Notes under the pieces: model-generated | Databases searched by the model: none | Seen by the model: the letters and a program-made list of their open reading frames with translations, nothing else | What the model was told of the DNA's origin: nothing | Program-made: the position numbers and the translations under genes | In this document: positions 40,939 through 50,103 of the stretch, piece by piece | Layout: every line of letters starts with the position of its first letter | Position numbering within the stretch: the first letter of the stretch is position 1 | From: Pacificimonas sp963710205 | GTDB taxonomy: Bacteria; Pseudomonadota; Alphaproteobacteria; Sphingomonadales; Sphingomonadaceae | DNA: 64,000 nucleotides | Direction of reading: 5' to 3' | NCBI GenBank assembly: GCA_963710205.1 | Contig: CAVPZG010000006.1 | Location: 1-64,000, forward strand

Positions 40939-41109
40939 TCAGAAGTCATGCGCGATGCCCTTGGACTCCCAGTCGCCATAGCGGGTGGGTTCCGGGCCCT
41001 TCCGGCCGCCGACTTCCTTCTTCTTGCCGTTCGGGGCGTCGGGTGGGCCTTCGCGTTCCGGCTGGGGCTGGTGGGCGTCGGCGAGCGGGGTTTCGGGTTT
41101 CTCTGTCAT
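40939..41109 (-). CDS. DUF1674 protein, succinate dehydrogenase assembly factor 4 homologue
   Basis: This 56-residue protein has a polar, proline- and charge-rich N-terminal part and the conserved tail GPEPTRYGDWESKGIAHDF. That tail is the DUF1674/SdhAF4 signature; in mitochondria the protein protects the flavinated SdhA subunit before assembly. No cysteine or membrane segment. It lies between gpsA (convergent, 3-base gap) and the SDR gene (divergent). It is shorter than many gene-finder cut-offs and easily missed. Confidence 0.85.
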   Translation of the reverse strand: MTEKPETPLADAHQPQPEREGPPDAPNGKKKEVGGRKGPEPTRYGDWESKGIAHDF

Positions 41110-41174
41110 AATGACTGACTAACGCCAGAGCTGCCCCGAGGTTAAGAGGGCATTATGGCACGGGGAGGCCGGAC

Positions 41175-42005
41175 ATGATTTCACTCGAAGGACGCACGTT
41201 CGCGGTTACAGGAGCAGGAAGCGGCATTGGCCGCGCGCTGGCGCTGGCGCTCGCGAAGCGCGGCGCGAAGGTGGCGCTGGCTGACCGGGATGCCGATGGC
41301 CTTGCCGAAACCTCGAAAATGCTTGGAAATTATCCGCATTCCACGCGCGTGTTCGATGTGACCGACGCGGGCGTTCTGGAAAGCTGGATCGACGAGGCGG
41401 CAGCGGAATTTGGCGGATTGAACGGCATTATCAACAATGCCGGTCTCAGTGTCATCGCGCCCTTCGAACATACGCCCGCAGAGGATTTCGACAGGGTCAT
41501 GGACGTGAATTTCAATGCCGTGGTGCGCGGCTGCCGCGCGGCGCTGCCGCATGTCCGTGCCACGAATCAGGGCTGGATCGTCAATATTTCCAGCGTGTTC
41601 GGCATGATGGGCTATCCGACGCAAAGCGCGTATAATGCCTCGAAATTCGCCGTGCGCGGCCTTTCGGAGGCCATGCATCTGGAGTTGAGCGAAACGGACC
41701 CGCACATCCATGTGGTGCGTGTGCATCCGGGCGGAATCAAGACGCGCGTGGCGCATAATGCGAAGTTCATCCGCGGCATCGACGAGACGGCGCTGAACGA
41801 TCCGAACGAGTTTCTGGCCAATGCGCCCACCAGCGCCGAAGACGCCGCCGAGACCATAATCAGGGGCATGGAGCGCGGCGACCACCGCGTGCTGATCGGC
41901 AAGGACGCGAAATTCATCGACTGGATGACAAGGCTGTTCCCGGTGGGCTACTGGAAGCGGATCGGAACCTTTCTCGGATCCGGCAACCAGAAAGCTGACA
42001 CCTGA
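41175..42005 (+). CDS. short-chain dehydrogenase/reductase
   Basis: This 276-residue SDR has the cofactor motif TGAGSGIGRALA (about 11-22), the NNAG-type segment IINNAGLS (about 85-92) and the catalytic Ser...YNASK arrangement (YNASKFAVRG near 150). The substrate cannot be told. The longer C-terminal part, with a RMTRLFPVGYW-like end, is common in SDRs annotated as 'SDR family NAD(P)-dependent oxidoreductase'. Its stop overlaps a possible CTG start of rsmB. Confidence 0.88.
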   Translation: MISLEGRTFAVTGAGSGIGRALALALAKRGAKVALADRDADGLAETSKMLGNYPHSTRVFDVTDAGVLESWIDEAAAEFGGLNGIINNAGLSVIAPFEHTPAEDFDRVMDVNFNAVVRGCRAALPHVRATNQGWIVNISSVFGMMGYPTQSAYNASKFAVRGLSEAMHLELSETDPHIHVVRVHPGGIKTRVAHNAKFIRGIDETALNDPNEFLANAPTSAEDAAETIIRGMERGDHRVLIGKDAKFIDWMTRLFPVGYWKRIGTFLGSGNQKADT

Positions 42006-43264
42006 CCGATATTCCCGCCGGAACACCCGCCCGCCGCGCCGCGCTGACCCTGTTGCAGGCCGTGCTCTGGCGGGGACAATCGCTCGATGCCGCCCTGCCG
42101 CGCGCATTGAGGAAGATCGAAGGCGGGCCGGACCGCGCGCTGGCCCGCAATATCGCCAGTCTTGTGCTGCGCTGGCTTCCCGACCTCGATGCGCTGATCG
42201 ACGACAATACCGAGCGCATGCTGCCCGCCGAAGCGCCCGCGCGCATGGTGATCCGGATGGGCCTCGTGCAGGCGCTTCTGATGGACACGCCGCACCATGC
42301 CGCCATCTCCACGGCCCTGCCGCTGGTGGAGGGCGGGCCGCGCCGGCTGGTCCACGGCGTGCTGGGCGCAATCCTTCGCGCGGGGCTGACGCTCCCCGAA
42401 CATCCGCAGGCTCCCAATCCGTGGGCCATGCGCTGGCAGATGTACTGGGGCGATGACGTCGTCGACGCTGCCGGTCGCGCGCTGGCGGAGCCGCCGCCCA
42501 CGGACCTCACCTTCAAGGGGGAGGTTCAGCTGGCGGGTTTCAGCGACGGCGCCATGAGCCTGCTGCCGGGACATTTGCGAATTCCGTCCGGCGGCCGCAT
42601 CGAGGCGCTGCCCGGCTTTGCTGAGGGCGACTGGTGGGTGCAGGATCTGGCGGCATCGCTGCCCGCGCGGCTGCTGGCGGCGAAGGCTGGCGAGCGCATC
42701 CTGGATGTCGCCGCCGCGCCAGGCGGGAAGACGATGCAACTGGCCGCCACTGGCGCGCAGGTCACCGCGCTCGACAATAGCGGTCCACGTCTGGAGCGGC
42801 TGCGCGAAAATATGGAACGCACCGGACTGTCGGCGAACATCCTTGAAATCGACGCGCGAAAATATGAGCCCGAAGACAGCTTCGACGCCGTTCTGCTTGA
42901 CGCGCCCTGTTCCGCCACCGGCATCTTCCGCCGGCATCCCGACGTTCTTTACCTCAGGAAACCCACAACACTGAAGGAGATCGTGGCCGTTCAGGCCGCG
43001 ATGCTCAACCATGCGGCAAACTGGGTAAGGCCGGGCGGGCGGCTGGTCTATTCGGTCTGCTCCTTGGAACGTCAGGAGGGTGAGGACCAGCTGCGGGCCT
43101 TTCTGGAGCGCAGCCCCGGCTGGCGTATCGACGCCATACCCGCAGACGCATTGCCCGGCGGCGTGGCGCCGACAGCGGAGGGCTGGGTCCGCACCCTGCC
43201 GGGACAATTGTCGGGGGTCGGCGGCATGGATGGGTTCTTCATGGCGCGTTTAACGCGCGACTGA
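42002..43264 (+). CDS. rsmB: 16S rRNA cytosine-C5 methyltransferase (RsmB family)
   Basis: The protein has an N-terminal NusB-like domain and a C-terminal SAM methyltransferase domain with DVAAAPGGKTMQLA and the catalytic DAPCSATGIFRRHPD (Cys of PCS). The usual start, TDIPAGTPARRAAL, is encoded from 42005 but no ATG, GTG or TTG lies in frame between the in-frame stop at 41996-41998 and TTG 42053. CTG 42002, overlapping the SDR stop, is the likely start (420 residues); TTG 42053 would give 403 residues and lose the conserved lead. It methylates C967 of 16S rRNA in E. coli. Confidence 0.88.
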   Translation: MTDIPAGTPARRAALTLLQAVLWRGQSLDAALPRALRKIEGGPDRALARNIASLVLRWLPDLDALIDDNTERMLPAEAPARMVIRMGLVQALLMDTPHHAAISTALPLVEGGPRRLVHGVLGAILRAGLTLPEHPQAPNPWAMRWQMYWGDDVVDAAGRALAEPPPTDLTFKGEVQLAGFSDGAMSLLPGHLRIPSGGRIEALPGFAEGDWWVQDLAASLPARLLAAKAGERILDVAAAPGGKTMQLAATGAQVTALDNSGPRLERLRENMERTGLSANILEIDARKYEPEDSFDAVLLDAPCSATGIFRRHPDVLYLRKPTTLKEIVAVQAAMLNHAANWVRPGGRLVYSVCSLERQEGEDQLRAFLERSPGWRIDAIPADALPGGVAPTAEGWVRTLPGQLSGVGGMDGFFMARLTRD

Positions 43265-43312
43265 GCGTCTTCCCGGTTGGTTTCGGCTGCGTCCATCTGT
43301 TAGGGGGAGCCC

Positions 43313-43969
43313 ATGAATCCTGTCCGCATCGCACCGTCCATTCTTTCCGCCGATTTCGCGAAACTGGGGGAGGAGGTGCGCGCCATCGACGCGGCGGGCG
43401 CGGACTATATCCATGTCGATGTGATGGACGGGCATTTCGTGCCGAACATCACCATTGGCCCCGCTGTGGTGAAGTCCCTCCGGCCGCACACGAAAAAGCC
43501 GTTCGACGTCCATCTGATGATCGCGCCCGTCGATGATTATCTCGAGGCCTTTGCCGAGGCGGGCGCGGATATTCTGAGCGTGCATCCCGAATCCGGCCCG
43601 CATCTGCACCGGACGATTCAGACCATCAACGCGCTCGGAAAGAAGGCGGGCGTGGTGCTGAATCCCGCGACATCGGTCGACATCCTCGACTATGTCATTG
43701 ACGATCTCGACCTCATTCTCGTGATGAGCGTCAATCCGGGTTTTGGCGGCCAGAGCTTCATCGATTCGCAGTTGAGGAAGATCGCGGCAATCCGTGAACG
43801 CATCGACCAGACCGGGAAGGCCATCGACTTGGAGGTCGATGGCGGCATCGACGTCGAAACGTCGAAGCTGGCGCGCGACGCCGGGGCCGATGTCCTGGTG
43901 GCCGGGACGGCGACCTTCCGCGGCGGCCCCGACAGATATGCGGCGAATATCGCTGCGCTCCGTGGTTAG
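43313..43969 (+). CDS. rpe: ribulose-phosphate 3-epimerase
   Basis: This 218-residue TIM-barrel enzyme interconverts ribulose-5-phosphate and xylulose-5-phosphate. APSILSADFAKLGEE, the metal-site VDVMDGHFVPNITIG, DVHLMIAPVD and VMSVNPGFGGQSFI are all canonical. A GGGGGAGC-like ribosome site lies just before the ATG. It sits between rsmB and the heparinase-like gene, the usual order in Sphingomonadales. Confidence 0.96.
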   Translation: MNPVRIAPSILSADFAKLGEEVRAIDAAGADYIHVDVMDGHFVPNITIGPAVVKSLRPHTKKPFDVHLMIAPVDDYLEAFAEAGADILSVHPESGPHLHRTIQTINALGKKAGVVLNPATSVDILDYVIDDLDLILVMSVNPGFGGQSFIDSQLRKIAAIRERIDQTGKAIDLEVDGGIDVETSKLARDAGADVLVAGTATFRGGPDRYAANIAALRG

Positions 43970-43978
43970 TCGGCGCGG

Positions 43979-45577
43979 GTGAGCTGGGTAGAGCGTTTCG
44001 GGTTTCGCCGCCGTGTCCCTGTCCGCTTCACGGCGACCGTAACCGATCCTGTGCCGGGTGATCCCGATGCGGCGCGGGCGCTGACGCGCGGGGAAATCAC
44101 GCATGTCTCTGAGACACTGATCCTGCGCGGTGCCGACTGGGACATGCCGCGCGCGTCCGATGCGTTCCGCAGTCATGTGCATGGCTTCGTCTGGCTGCGC
44201 GACCTGGCCGTCGCCCTCCCGCAGGAACGCGGCGGCGATTTTGTCAGACCGATCATTTCTGGCTGGCTCTCTCGTCACGAAGAGCCGGACGGCGAGGCAT
44301 GGCGCGCGGACAGGATCGGCGCACGGCTGATGTTCTGGGCCATCTACGCGCCCTATATCCTGTCGACCCGCGATGCCGAATACCGGGCGTCCGTTCTCGG
44401 TCATTTCGCGGCGGCGGCGACCCATGCCGAGCGGCAGATGGCGCGCGCGCCGCAGGGCATGCCGCGCATCGTCGCTGCGGCCGGGCTGGTCGTCGCCGGG
44501 CTGATGCTGGCACGGGGCGAGCGGCGCCTGGCGAAAGCGGAAAAGCTGCTGGACGGCGCCGTCAAGGCCTTTGTGATGCCGCATGGACTGCCGGCAAGCC
44601 GCTGTCCGGCCGATCTGATCGTCCTGATGGAATGGCTGCACATGCTCCGGGCGACCTATGAAGCGCGCGGAGAGGCCTGGCCGGATGCGCAGCAGCAGCA
44701 TGACGCCATGGCGCGCGCGGGCATTCGCGCCGCGCGTCTGGGCGATGGCCGTTTGGCCAGCCTGCACGGCGGCAACCTGCTGCGCGCCTCGCGCATCGAC
44801 CATGTGCTCGGCTGGCCCGGCATGGCGGCGCGCGGCGTCGGCGCTGGTGCCTCGTCGGGTCTGCAGCGGCTGGAAAGCGGACAGACGGTCGTGGTGATCG
44901 ATGCCGGGCCGCCCCCCGATGCGGATGTGAACGCCGGGGCGCATGCGGGCGCGCTCGCCCTTGAATATAGTGACGGGGACGATCGAATCGTCACCAATGT
45001 CGGAGGCGGTACGGGCACGCGGCGCGGTGTCGACAGGCGCATGGCGACGGCCGTGCGCACGACCGCCGCGCATTCGACGCTGACGCTGGACGACGTCAAT
45101 CAAAGCGATGTCGAGGACGGCGCACCGCTGGGACAGGGCGTTGACGCCGTCGAGGTCGAGCGGCGCGAAAGCGAGGAGGGCCTATGGCTGGCGACCAGCC
45201 ATGATGGCTATCTGAAGCGTTTCGGCCTTACCCATGCGCGCGACATTTTCCTTTCGGCCGGCGGAACGGACCTGCGCGGTGAGGACAGGCTGGAGCCGAA
45301 GGGCCGCAAGGGCGCGAAACCGCGCGACTTTGCCATTCGCTTCCATCTGACGCCCGGGATGAATGTGACACCGACAGCGGATGGCAAGGGTGCGCTTTTG
45401 AAGACGCAGTCCGGCAAGATTTGGCAGATGAAGCTGTCGGGCGGTGCGCTGTCGCTGGACGACAGCCTCTGGATCGGCGAAGACGCGCGCGCATCGCGCA
45501 CGCGGCAGCTCGTCATATCCGGAACGACTTCAGGCGAAGGCGCGCGGGTACGATGGCGCTTCAACAAGGTGAGATAG
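43979..45577 (+). CDS. heparinase II/III family protein
   Basis: This 532-residue protein has an alpha-helical N-terminal half (toroid type) and a C-terminal beta-rich heparinase II/III-like domain that includes HGGNLLRASRID, TVVVIDAGPPPD and THDGYLKRFG-like ATSHDGYLKRFGLTH. Members are polysaccharide lyases or relatives; this group, next to purH in sphingomonads, has no known substrate. GTG 43979 is the start, nine bases after rpe. No signal peptide is seen, which is odd for a secreted lyase. It is followed by purH after 3 bases. Confidence 0.85.
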   Translation: MSWVERFGFRRRVPVRFTATVTDPVPGDPDAARALTRGEITHVSETLILRGADWDMPRASDAFRSHVHGFVWLRDLAVALPQERGGDFVRPIISGWLSRHEEPDGEAWRADRIGARLMFWAIYAPYILSTRDAEYRASVLGHFAAAATHAERQMARAPQGMPRIVAAAGLVVAGLMLARGERRLAKAEKLLDGAVKAFVMPHGLPASRCPADLIVLMEWLHMLRATYEARGEAWPDAQQQHDAMARAGIRAARLGDGRLASLHGGNLLRASRIDHVLGWPGMAARGVGAGASSGLQRLESGQTVVVIDAGPPPDADVNAGAHAGALALEYSDGDDRIVTNVGGGTGTRRGVDRRMATAVRTTAAHSTLTLDDVNQSDVEDGAPLGQGVDAVEVERRESEEGLWLATSHDGYLKRFGLTHARDIFLSAGGTDLRGEDRLEPKGRKGAKPRDFAIRFHLTPGMNVTPTADGKGALLKTQSGKIWQMKLSGGALSLDDSLWIGEDARASRTRQLVISGTTSGEGARVRWRFNKVR

Positions 45578-45580
45578 AAC

Positions 45581-47173
45581 ATGACGGATCTGGTGCCGGT
45601 ACGGCGCGCCCTCCTTTCGGTTTCCGACAAGACCGGCCTGGCGGATTTCGGCAAGGCGCTGGCAGCGCAGGGCGTGGAGCTTGTGTCGACCGGCGGCACG
45701 GCAGGGACACTGCGCGAGGCGGGGCTGACCGTCATGGATGTCAGTGAGCTGACGGGCTTTCCCGAAATGATGGACGGGCGCGTGAAAACGCTGCATCCGA
45801 AGGTGCATGGCGGGCTGCTGGCGGTGCGGGGCAATGCTGCGCATGAAGCGGCCATGGCGACGCATGGGATCGACGCGATCGATCTGGTCGTCGTCAATCT
45901 CTACCCGTTTGCCGAGACCGTCGCCCGCGGCGCGGACCGGCCCGACATCATAGAGAATATCGACATTGGCGGCCCATCGATGGTCCGGTCCGCAGCCAAG
46001 AATCATGCCAGCGTCGCCATCGTTACCGACCCCGGCGACTATGACGACATCATTGCGGAAATGTCAGCGAATAACGGCGCCACGACGATGCACCGCCGCC
46101 GCAAACTGGCGGCCAAGGCCTTCGCGGCGACGGCGACCTATGACAGCATGATCGCAAGCTGGTTCGCCTTTGCCGATCAGGGCGAGGCGTTCCCGGATGT
46201 GCTGACACTGGCCATGAAACGCGGCGAGACGGCGCTGCGCTATGGCGAAAACCCGCACCAGAAGGCAGCCTTCTACATGCCGATGGGACCGCATGGCGCA
46301 GGTGTCGGGCAGGCCGAGCAGGTGCAGGGCAAGGCGCTCAGCTACAATAATCTGAACGATGCCGAGGGCGCGCTGGAACTGATTTCCGAGTTTCGCAACG
46401 AAGGTCCGACGATCGCCATCATCAAGCATGCCAATCCCTGCGGCGCGGCAGGCGGCGAGTCGCTGGCCGAAGCCTACCGTGCGGCACTCGCCTGCGACCC
46501 GGTTTCGGCCTTTGGCGGCATCGTGGCGGCCAACCGGCCTCTCGATGAAGCGGCGGCGCTGGCCATGACGGAGATTTTTACGGAGGTGGTGATCGCGCCG
46601 GGCGCGGACGATGCCGCCAGGGCGGTATTCGCCGCGAAGAAGAATCTGCGCCTGCTGCTGACGGGCGGGCTGCCTGATCCGACGCGGGAATCCCTGACGC
46701 TGAAAAGCATCAACGGGGGCTATCTGATCCAGACGCACGACGATGGTCAGATGGACGAGGATTTCAATGTCGTCACGAAACGCGCGCCGACGCTGACGGA
46801 AATGCGCGATATGGGTTTCGCCTGGCGGGTGGCGAAACATGTGAAATCGAACGCGATCGTCTATGCGAAGGACGGCGCGACCGCGGGTATCGGCGCCGGG
46901 CAGATGAGCCGTCTCGATTCCGCCCGCATCGCTGCCTGGAAGGCGAAGGACGCCGCCGAGGCCGCCGGTTGGGCGGAGCCGAAGACCGTCGGCAGCGCGG
47001 TGGCGTCGGATGCGTTCTTTCCGTTCGCCGATGGCCTGATCGCGGCGGCGGATGCGGGCGCGACCGCGATCATTCAGCCGGGCGGGTCGATCCGCGACGA
47101 GGATGTGATTGCCGCCGCCGACGAACGGGGACTGGCGATGGTCTTTACCGGCATGCGGCACTTCCGGCACTAG
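45581..47173 (+). CDS. purH: bifunctional AICAR formyltransferase / IMP cyclohydrolase
   Basis: This 530-residue enzyme carries out the last two steps of IMP synthesis. The N-terminal cyclohydrolase domain (about 1-190) has ALLSVSDKTGLADFGKAL, STGGTA and KTLHPKVHGGLLAVR. The C-terminal transformylase domain has RYGENPHQKAAFY, IIKHANPCGAA and SDAFFPFADG. It begins three bases after the heparinase-like gene. Confidence 0.97.
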   Translation: MTDLVPVRRALLSVSDKTGLADFGKALAAQGVELVSTGGTAGTLREAGLTVMDVSELTGFPEMMDGRVKTLHPKVHGGLLAVRGNAAHEAAMATHGIDAIDLVVVNLYPFAETVARGADRPDIIENIDIGGPSMVRSAAKNHASVAIVTDPGDYDDIIAEMSANNGATTMHRRRKLAAKAFAATATYDSMIASWFAFADQGEAFPDVLTLAMKRGETALRYGENPHQKAAFYMPMGPHGAGVGQAEQVQGKALSYNNLNDAEGALELISEFRNEGPTIAIIKHANPCGAAGGESLAEAYRAALACDPVSAFGGIVAANRPLDEAAALAMTEIFTEVVIAPGADDAARAVFAAKKNLRLLLTGGLPDPTRESLTLKSINGGYLIQTHDDGQMDEDFNVVTKRAPTLTEMRDMGFAWRVAKHVKSNAIVYAKDGATAGIGAGQMSRLDSARIAAWKAKDAAEAAGWAEPKTVGSAVASDAFFPFADGLIAAADAGATAIIQPGGSIRDEDVIAAADERGLAMVFTGMRHFRH

Positions 47174-47174
47174 C

Positions 47175-47204
47175 TTGTGATTTCGCGCGCAATTGTCCTA
47201 GAAT
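47175..47204 (+). promoter_or_regulatory. possible promoter (TTGTGA-N18-TAGAAT) giving a leaderless transcript
   Basis: TTGTGA (47175-47180) and TAGAAT (47199-47204) are 18 bases apart. Transcription would start near 47211, at the ATG (47210) of the M23 gene, and no ribosome site is visible before that ATG. This fits a leaderless mRNA. Sequence match only. Confidence 0.35.
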
Positions 47205-47209
47205 GACAC

Positions 47210-47839
47210 ATGCGTATCTTGGGAACGATTCTCGCAACGGCCATCATAACCGCGCTTCTGACGAGCGCGGCATGGGTCTTTCTCTATAACAAGGCCGACC
47301 GTGAGGCTGCGCCGCCGCCCGCGCCTCCCCGGGTCGAGGCCGTGCCCGCGCCGCCCCAGAGCGGCGGGGACATGGCCGATGAAATGGTCTTTACGCCAGC
47401 GGACGACAATCTCGATCTGATGGCGCGGCAACTGGTGTTGCCGGTTGCGAACTACGACGTCGCCAACCTGTCACCGCCGCCCGAGGATGCCGCCCGGCAG
47501 ACGCTTTTCTTCGAGGCCGAGGCAGGGACGCCAGTGCGCGCCGTGGATGATGGCGTTATCGTGAAGTTTCGCGATACCGACCGTGAGGGGCTGCAGGTCT
47601 ATCAATATGATCCGACGGAAAGCTGGGTGTATATCTATGCCCATCTCGACAGCCGTTCGGAGGAAATCGAGGAGGGCGGCAGCGTCAGGCGCGGTCAGGT
47701 CATCGGCATGGTCGGCAATAGCGGTGTGGTCGGACCGCGTGCGCCGCATGTGGCGCTTGACGTTCAGCGCCTCGAAGCCGGCAAGAACTGGTGGCAGGGC
47801 GAGGTGGTGAACCCCTATCCCGCGTTCGTCGCGCAGTAA
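47210..47839 (+). CDS. M23-family peptidase, membrane-anchored
   Basis: This 209-residue protein has an N-terminal transmembrane/signal segment (about 4-26), a proline-rich linker (about 35-52) and a short M23 domain. Zinc-site elements YIYAHLDS and PHVALDVQR are present, with the last pattern modified from the usual HLHFE. It probably cuts or binds peptidoglycan in the periplasm. No ribosome site is visible before the ATG. Confidence 0.82.
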   Translation: MRILGTILATAIITALLTSAAWVFLYNKADREAAPPPAPPRVEAVPAPPQSGGDMADEMVFTPADDNLDLMARQLVLPVANYDVANLSPPPEDAARQTLFFEAEAGTPVRAVDDGVIVKFRDTDREGLQVYQYDPTESWVYIYAHLDSRSEEIEEGGSVRRGQVIGMVGNSGVVGPRAPHVALDVQRLEAGKNWWQGEVVNPYPAFVAQ

Positions 47840-47849
47840 TTTCCCCGTC

Positions 47850-48311
47850 ATGCCCGTCCGCATATTGGTCGATGCCGACGCCTGTCCCGTAAAGGACGAG
47901 ATTTACAAGGTGGCGTGGCGGCACGACGTGCCCGTGACCCTTGTGGCCAATCAGTATCTGCGCTTGCCGGATCATCCGCTGCTGTCGTTGCAGGTGGTCA
48001 GCGATGGCTTCGATGCGGCCGATGACTGGATTGCCGAAGAGGCCGATGCGCAGGCGGTCGTGACCACCTCGGATATTCTTCTCGCCGACCGCTGCCTGAA
48101 GGCGGGGGCGACTGTCATCGGCAATAATGGCAGGCCTTTCACGGAGGCGAGCATCGGCGGCGCTGTCGCCACGCGGGCGATCATGGCCGACCTCCGCGCG
48201 GGTGCGGAAACCGCCAATATCGGCGGACCGCCGCCCTTTCGCAAGGAAGACCGGTCGCGCTTTCTCTCCGCGCTCGACACTGCGCTTGTGCGGTTGAAAA
48301 GAGCTTCCTAA
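47850..48311 (+). CDS. YaiI/YqxD (DUF188) family protein
   Basis: This 153-residue protein has the family start ILVDADACPVKDEIYKVA and later TTSDILLADRCL, IGNNGRPFTEASI and GGPPPFRKEDRSRF. DUF188 proteins have a PIN-like fold and may be nucleases; no function is established. It follows the M23 gene by 10 bases. Confidence 0.92.
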   Translation: MPVRILVDADACPVKDEIYKVAWRHDVPVTLVANQYLRLPDHPLLSLQVVSDGFDAADDWIAEEADAQAVVTTSDILLADRCLKAGATVIGNNGRPFTEASIGGAVATRAIMADLRAGAETANIGGPPPFRKEDRSRFLSALDTALVRLKRAS

Positions 48312-48352
48312 AGCGGGGCCATATTGCACCGCAGCAATCAGGAGCTTGCCCA

Positions 48353-48778
48353 ATGATCGGCCGCCTCAATCATGTCGGCGTCGCCACGCCCTCCATCGAC
48401 GCCAGCATCGCGCTTTACCGCGACATGCTGGGCGCGACCAAGATTCATGACCCGTTCGACCTGCCCGCGCAGGGTGTCCGCGTCTGTTTCGTCGATGTGC
48501 CGAACAGCCAGATCGAGCTCATCGAACCGCTTGGCGATGACAGTCCCGTACATGGTTTCCTGAAGAAATTTCCCGCAGGCGGTCAGCATCATGTCTGTTT
48601 CGAGGTCGAGGACATCATCGCCGCGCGCGACGACATGCGCGCCAAGGGGGCAACCGTCCTCGGGACTGGCGAACCGCGCATGGGCGCGCATGGTGTCCCC
48701 GTCATCTTCATTCACCCAAAGGATATGGGCGGCGTGCTGATCGAATTGATGGAGACGCCGGAGGATATGCACGCGTGA
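48353..48778 (+). CDS. mce: methylmalonyl-CoA epimerase
   Basis: This 141-residue VOC-fold enzyme converts (S)- to (R)-methylmalonyl-CoA in propionate metabolism. It has LNHVGVATPSIDASIALY at the start, and metal ligands in NHVG, GGQHHVCFEV and VLIELMET. The last four bases overlap the start of tesB. No mutase genes are in the window. Confidence 0.92.
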   Translation: MIGRLNHVGVATPSIDASIALYRDMLGATKIHDPFDLPAQGVRVCFVDVPNSQIELIEPLGDDSPVHGFLKKFPAGGQHHVCFEVEDIIAARDDMRAKGATVLGTGEPRMGAHGVPVIFIHPKDMGGVLIELMETPEDMHA

Positions 48779-49656
48779 CGAAAATCATACCCGAGACGCC
48801 CGCGGCATTGGTGACGGAGCTGCTCAATGTGCTCGATCTGGAGCGCATCGAGGAAAATCTCTTTCGCGGACAGAATACCGCCGACGCGGAATTTCGTCTG
48901 TTCGGCGGGCAGGTGATCGCGCAGGCGCTGGTCGCCGCCAGCCGCACGGTCGATGACGACCGACCGCCGCACAGCCTGCATGCCTACTTCATGCGGCCGG
49001 GTGCGATCGACGTACCGGTCATCTATCAGGTGGAGCGCGACCGTGACGGGCGCAGTTTTTCCACGCGCCGGGTTGTGGCGATCCAGAATGGCCGTCCCAT
49101 CTTCAACATGGCCGTCAGCTTCCAGGTCGAGGAAGAGGGCTATGAGCATCAGTTCGACATGCCGGACGTGCCCGGCCCGGAAGACCTCATTACCGAAAAG
49201 GAATGGCGGGAAAGTTTCGCGCACAATGTCCCCGAGGGGTTCCGTGACCGCTTCACGCGGGAACGGGCCATTGATTTTCGCCGTGTCGACCCCTCGCCGC
49301 CGGGAGAGGAAGCGCGCGAACCGGCGCAGAATGTCTGGTTCCGTGTGCAGGGCGATGTGCCGGACGATGCCTCTGTCCATCGCTATCTGCTCGCCTATGC
49401 CAGCGACATGACGCTGCTGTCGACCTGCCAGCGACCGCACGGTCTGCAGTGGTTTTCCGGCAAGGTGCAGGTCGCCAGCCTCGATCACGCCCTGTGGTTT
49501 CACGCGCCGTTCAGGGCAGATGAATGGCTGCTTTATGCGCAGGACTCGCCGCGTGCCAGTGGCGCCCGCGGACTGAATCGCGGGTCGATTTACAGCCGCG
49601 ATGGCGTGCTTGTGGCGTCAGCCGCGCAGGAAGGGCTTATTCGCCCGCGCGGCTAG
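48775..49656 (+). CDS. tesB: acyl-CoA thioesterase II
   Basis: This 293-residue double hot-dog protein hydrolyses acyl-CoA. It has FRGQNTADAEFRLFGGQVIAQAL near the N-terminus, HSLHAYFMRPG and the C-terminal DHALWFHAPFRADEWLLY with the catalytic Asp region. The start is GTG 48775 within the end of mce, so the pair is coupled. It overlaps the convergent DUF6491-like gene by 20 bases. Confidence 0.94.
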   Translation: MTKIIPETPAALVTELLNVLDLERIEENLFRGQNTADAEFRLFGGQVIAQALVAASRTVDDDRPPHSLHAYFMRPGAIDVPVIYQVERDRDGRSFSTRRVVAIQNGRPIFNMAVSFQVEEEGYEHQFDMPDVPGPEDLITEKEWRESFAHNVPEGFRDRFTRERAIDFRRVDPSPPGEEAREPAQNVWFRVQGDVPDDASVHRYLLAYASDMTLLSTCQRPHGLQWFSGKVQVASLDHALWFHAPFRADEWLLYAQDSPRASGARGLNRGSIYSRDGVLVASAAQEGLIRPRG

Positions 49657-50050
49657 CGTTCTTCGGGTTCTCTATCTCGGTGAAGGACGTGATCGTACAG
49701 GAACCGAGCGGCGTACCGCTCACTGGATCGAAAAAGGTGAGAATTTCATTCGCGCAAAAGCTGCCGACCGTGCTGGTGCGTGAGAATGCCTCGTCGCGGG
49801 CGGCGGCCGGGCAGCTGTTCGAAAATTCGGCGCGATAGAGCGCGCCGCCGCGCATCCGGAACAGCATATACTGCCGCGACAGCCCCGTGGTGCCCTCGAT
49901 ATCGGCGGAGCGGGCAAGGCAGGTGCGCGGCTCGCCAATCGCCCTGGCTTCCAGATAGGGACGCGCGTCCGGGTCGGGTGCGCGCTGCGCCGACCCTGTC
50001 GCCGCGCAGGCGCCGACAAACAATGCGCCCAGCATCATGGCTCTCTTCAT
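49637..50050 (-). CDS. DUF6491-like small secreted or lipoprotein
   Basis: This 137-residue protein has a signal peptide, with Cys15 in the lipobox-like VGAC, and a mature part with four more cysteines in PRTCLARS, NSCPAAARD, SFCANEIL and GSCTITSF. The pattern LFRMRGGALYRAEFSNSC matches, from memory, the DUF6491 family of sphingomonads, whose function is unknown. The ATG at 50050 has AGGGAG seven bases upstream. It overlaps the end of tesB. Confidence 0.65.
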   Translation of the reverse strand: MKRAMMLGALFVGACAATGSAQRAPDPDARPYLEARAIGEPRTCLARSADIEGTTGLSRQYMLFRMRGGALYRAEFSNSCPAAARDEAFSRTSTVGSFCANEILTFFDPVSGTPLGSCTITSFTEIENPKNASRAGE

Positions 50051-50103
50051 GGCAATTCTCCCTCGATAAACCTGTGTTCGCCAGAGGTGAACGCAGGCTG
50101 ACG

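Noticed and set aside
43250..45103. 617-codon open frame on the minus strand
   Set aside because: It lies antisense to rpe and the heparinase-like gene, which have clear family motifs; the translation is Arg-, His- and Gln-rich as expected from the back strand of GC-rich genes.
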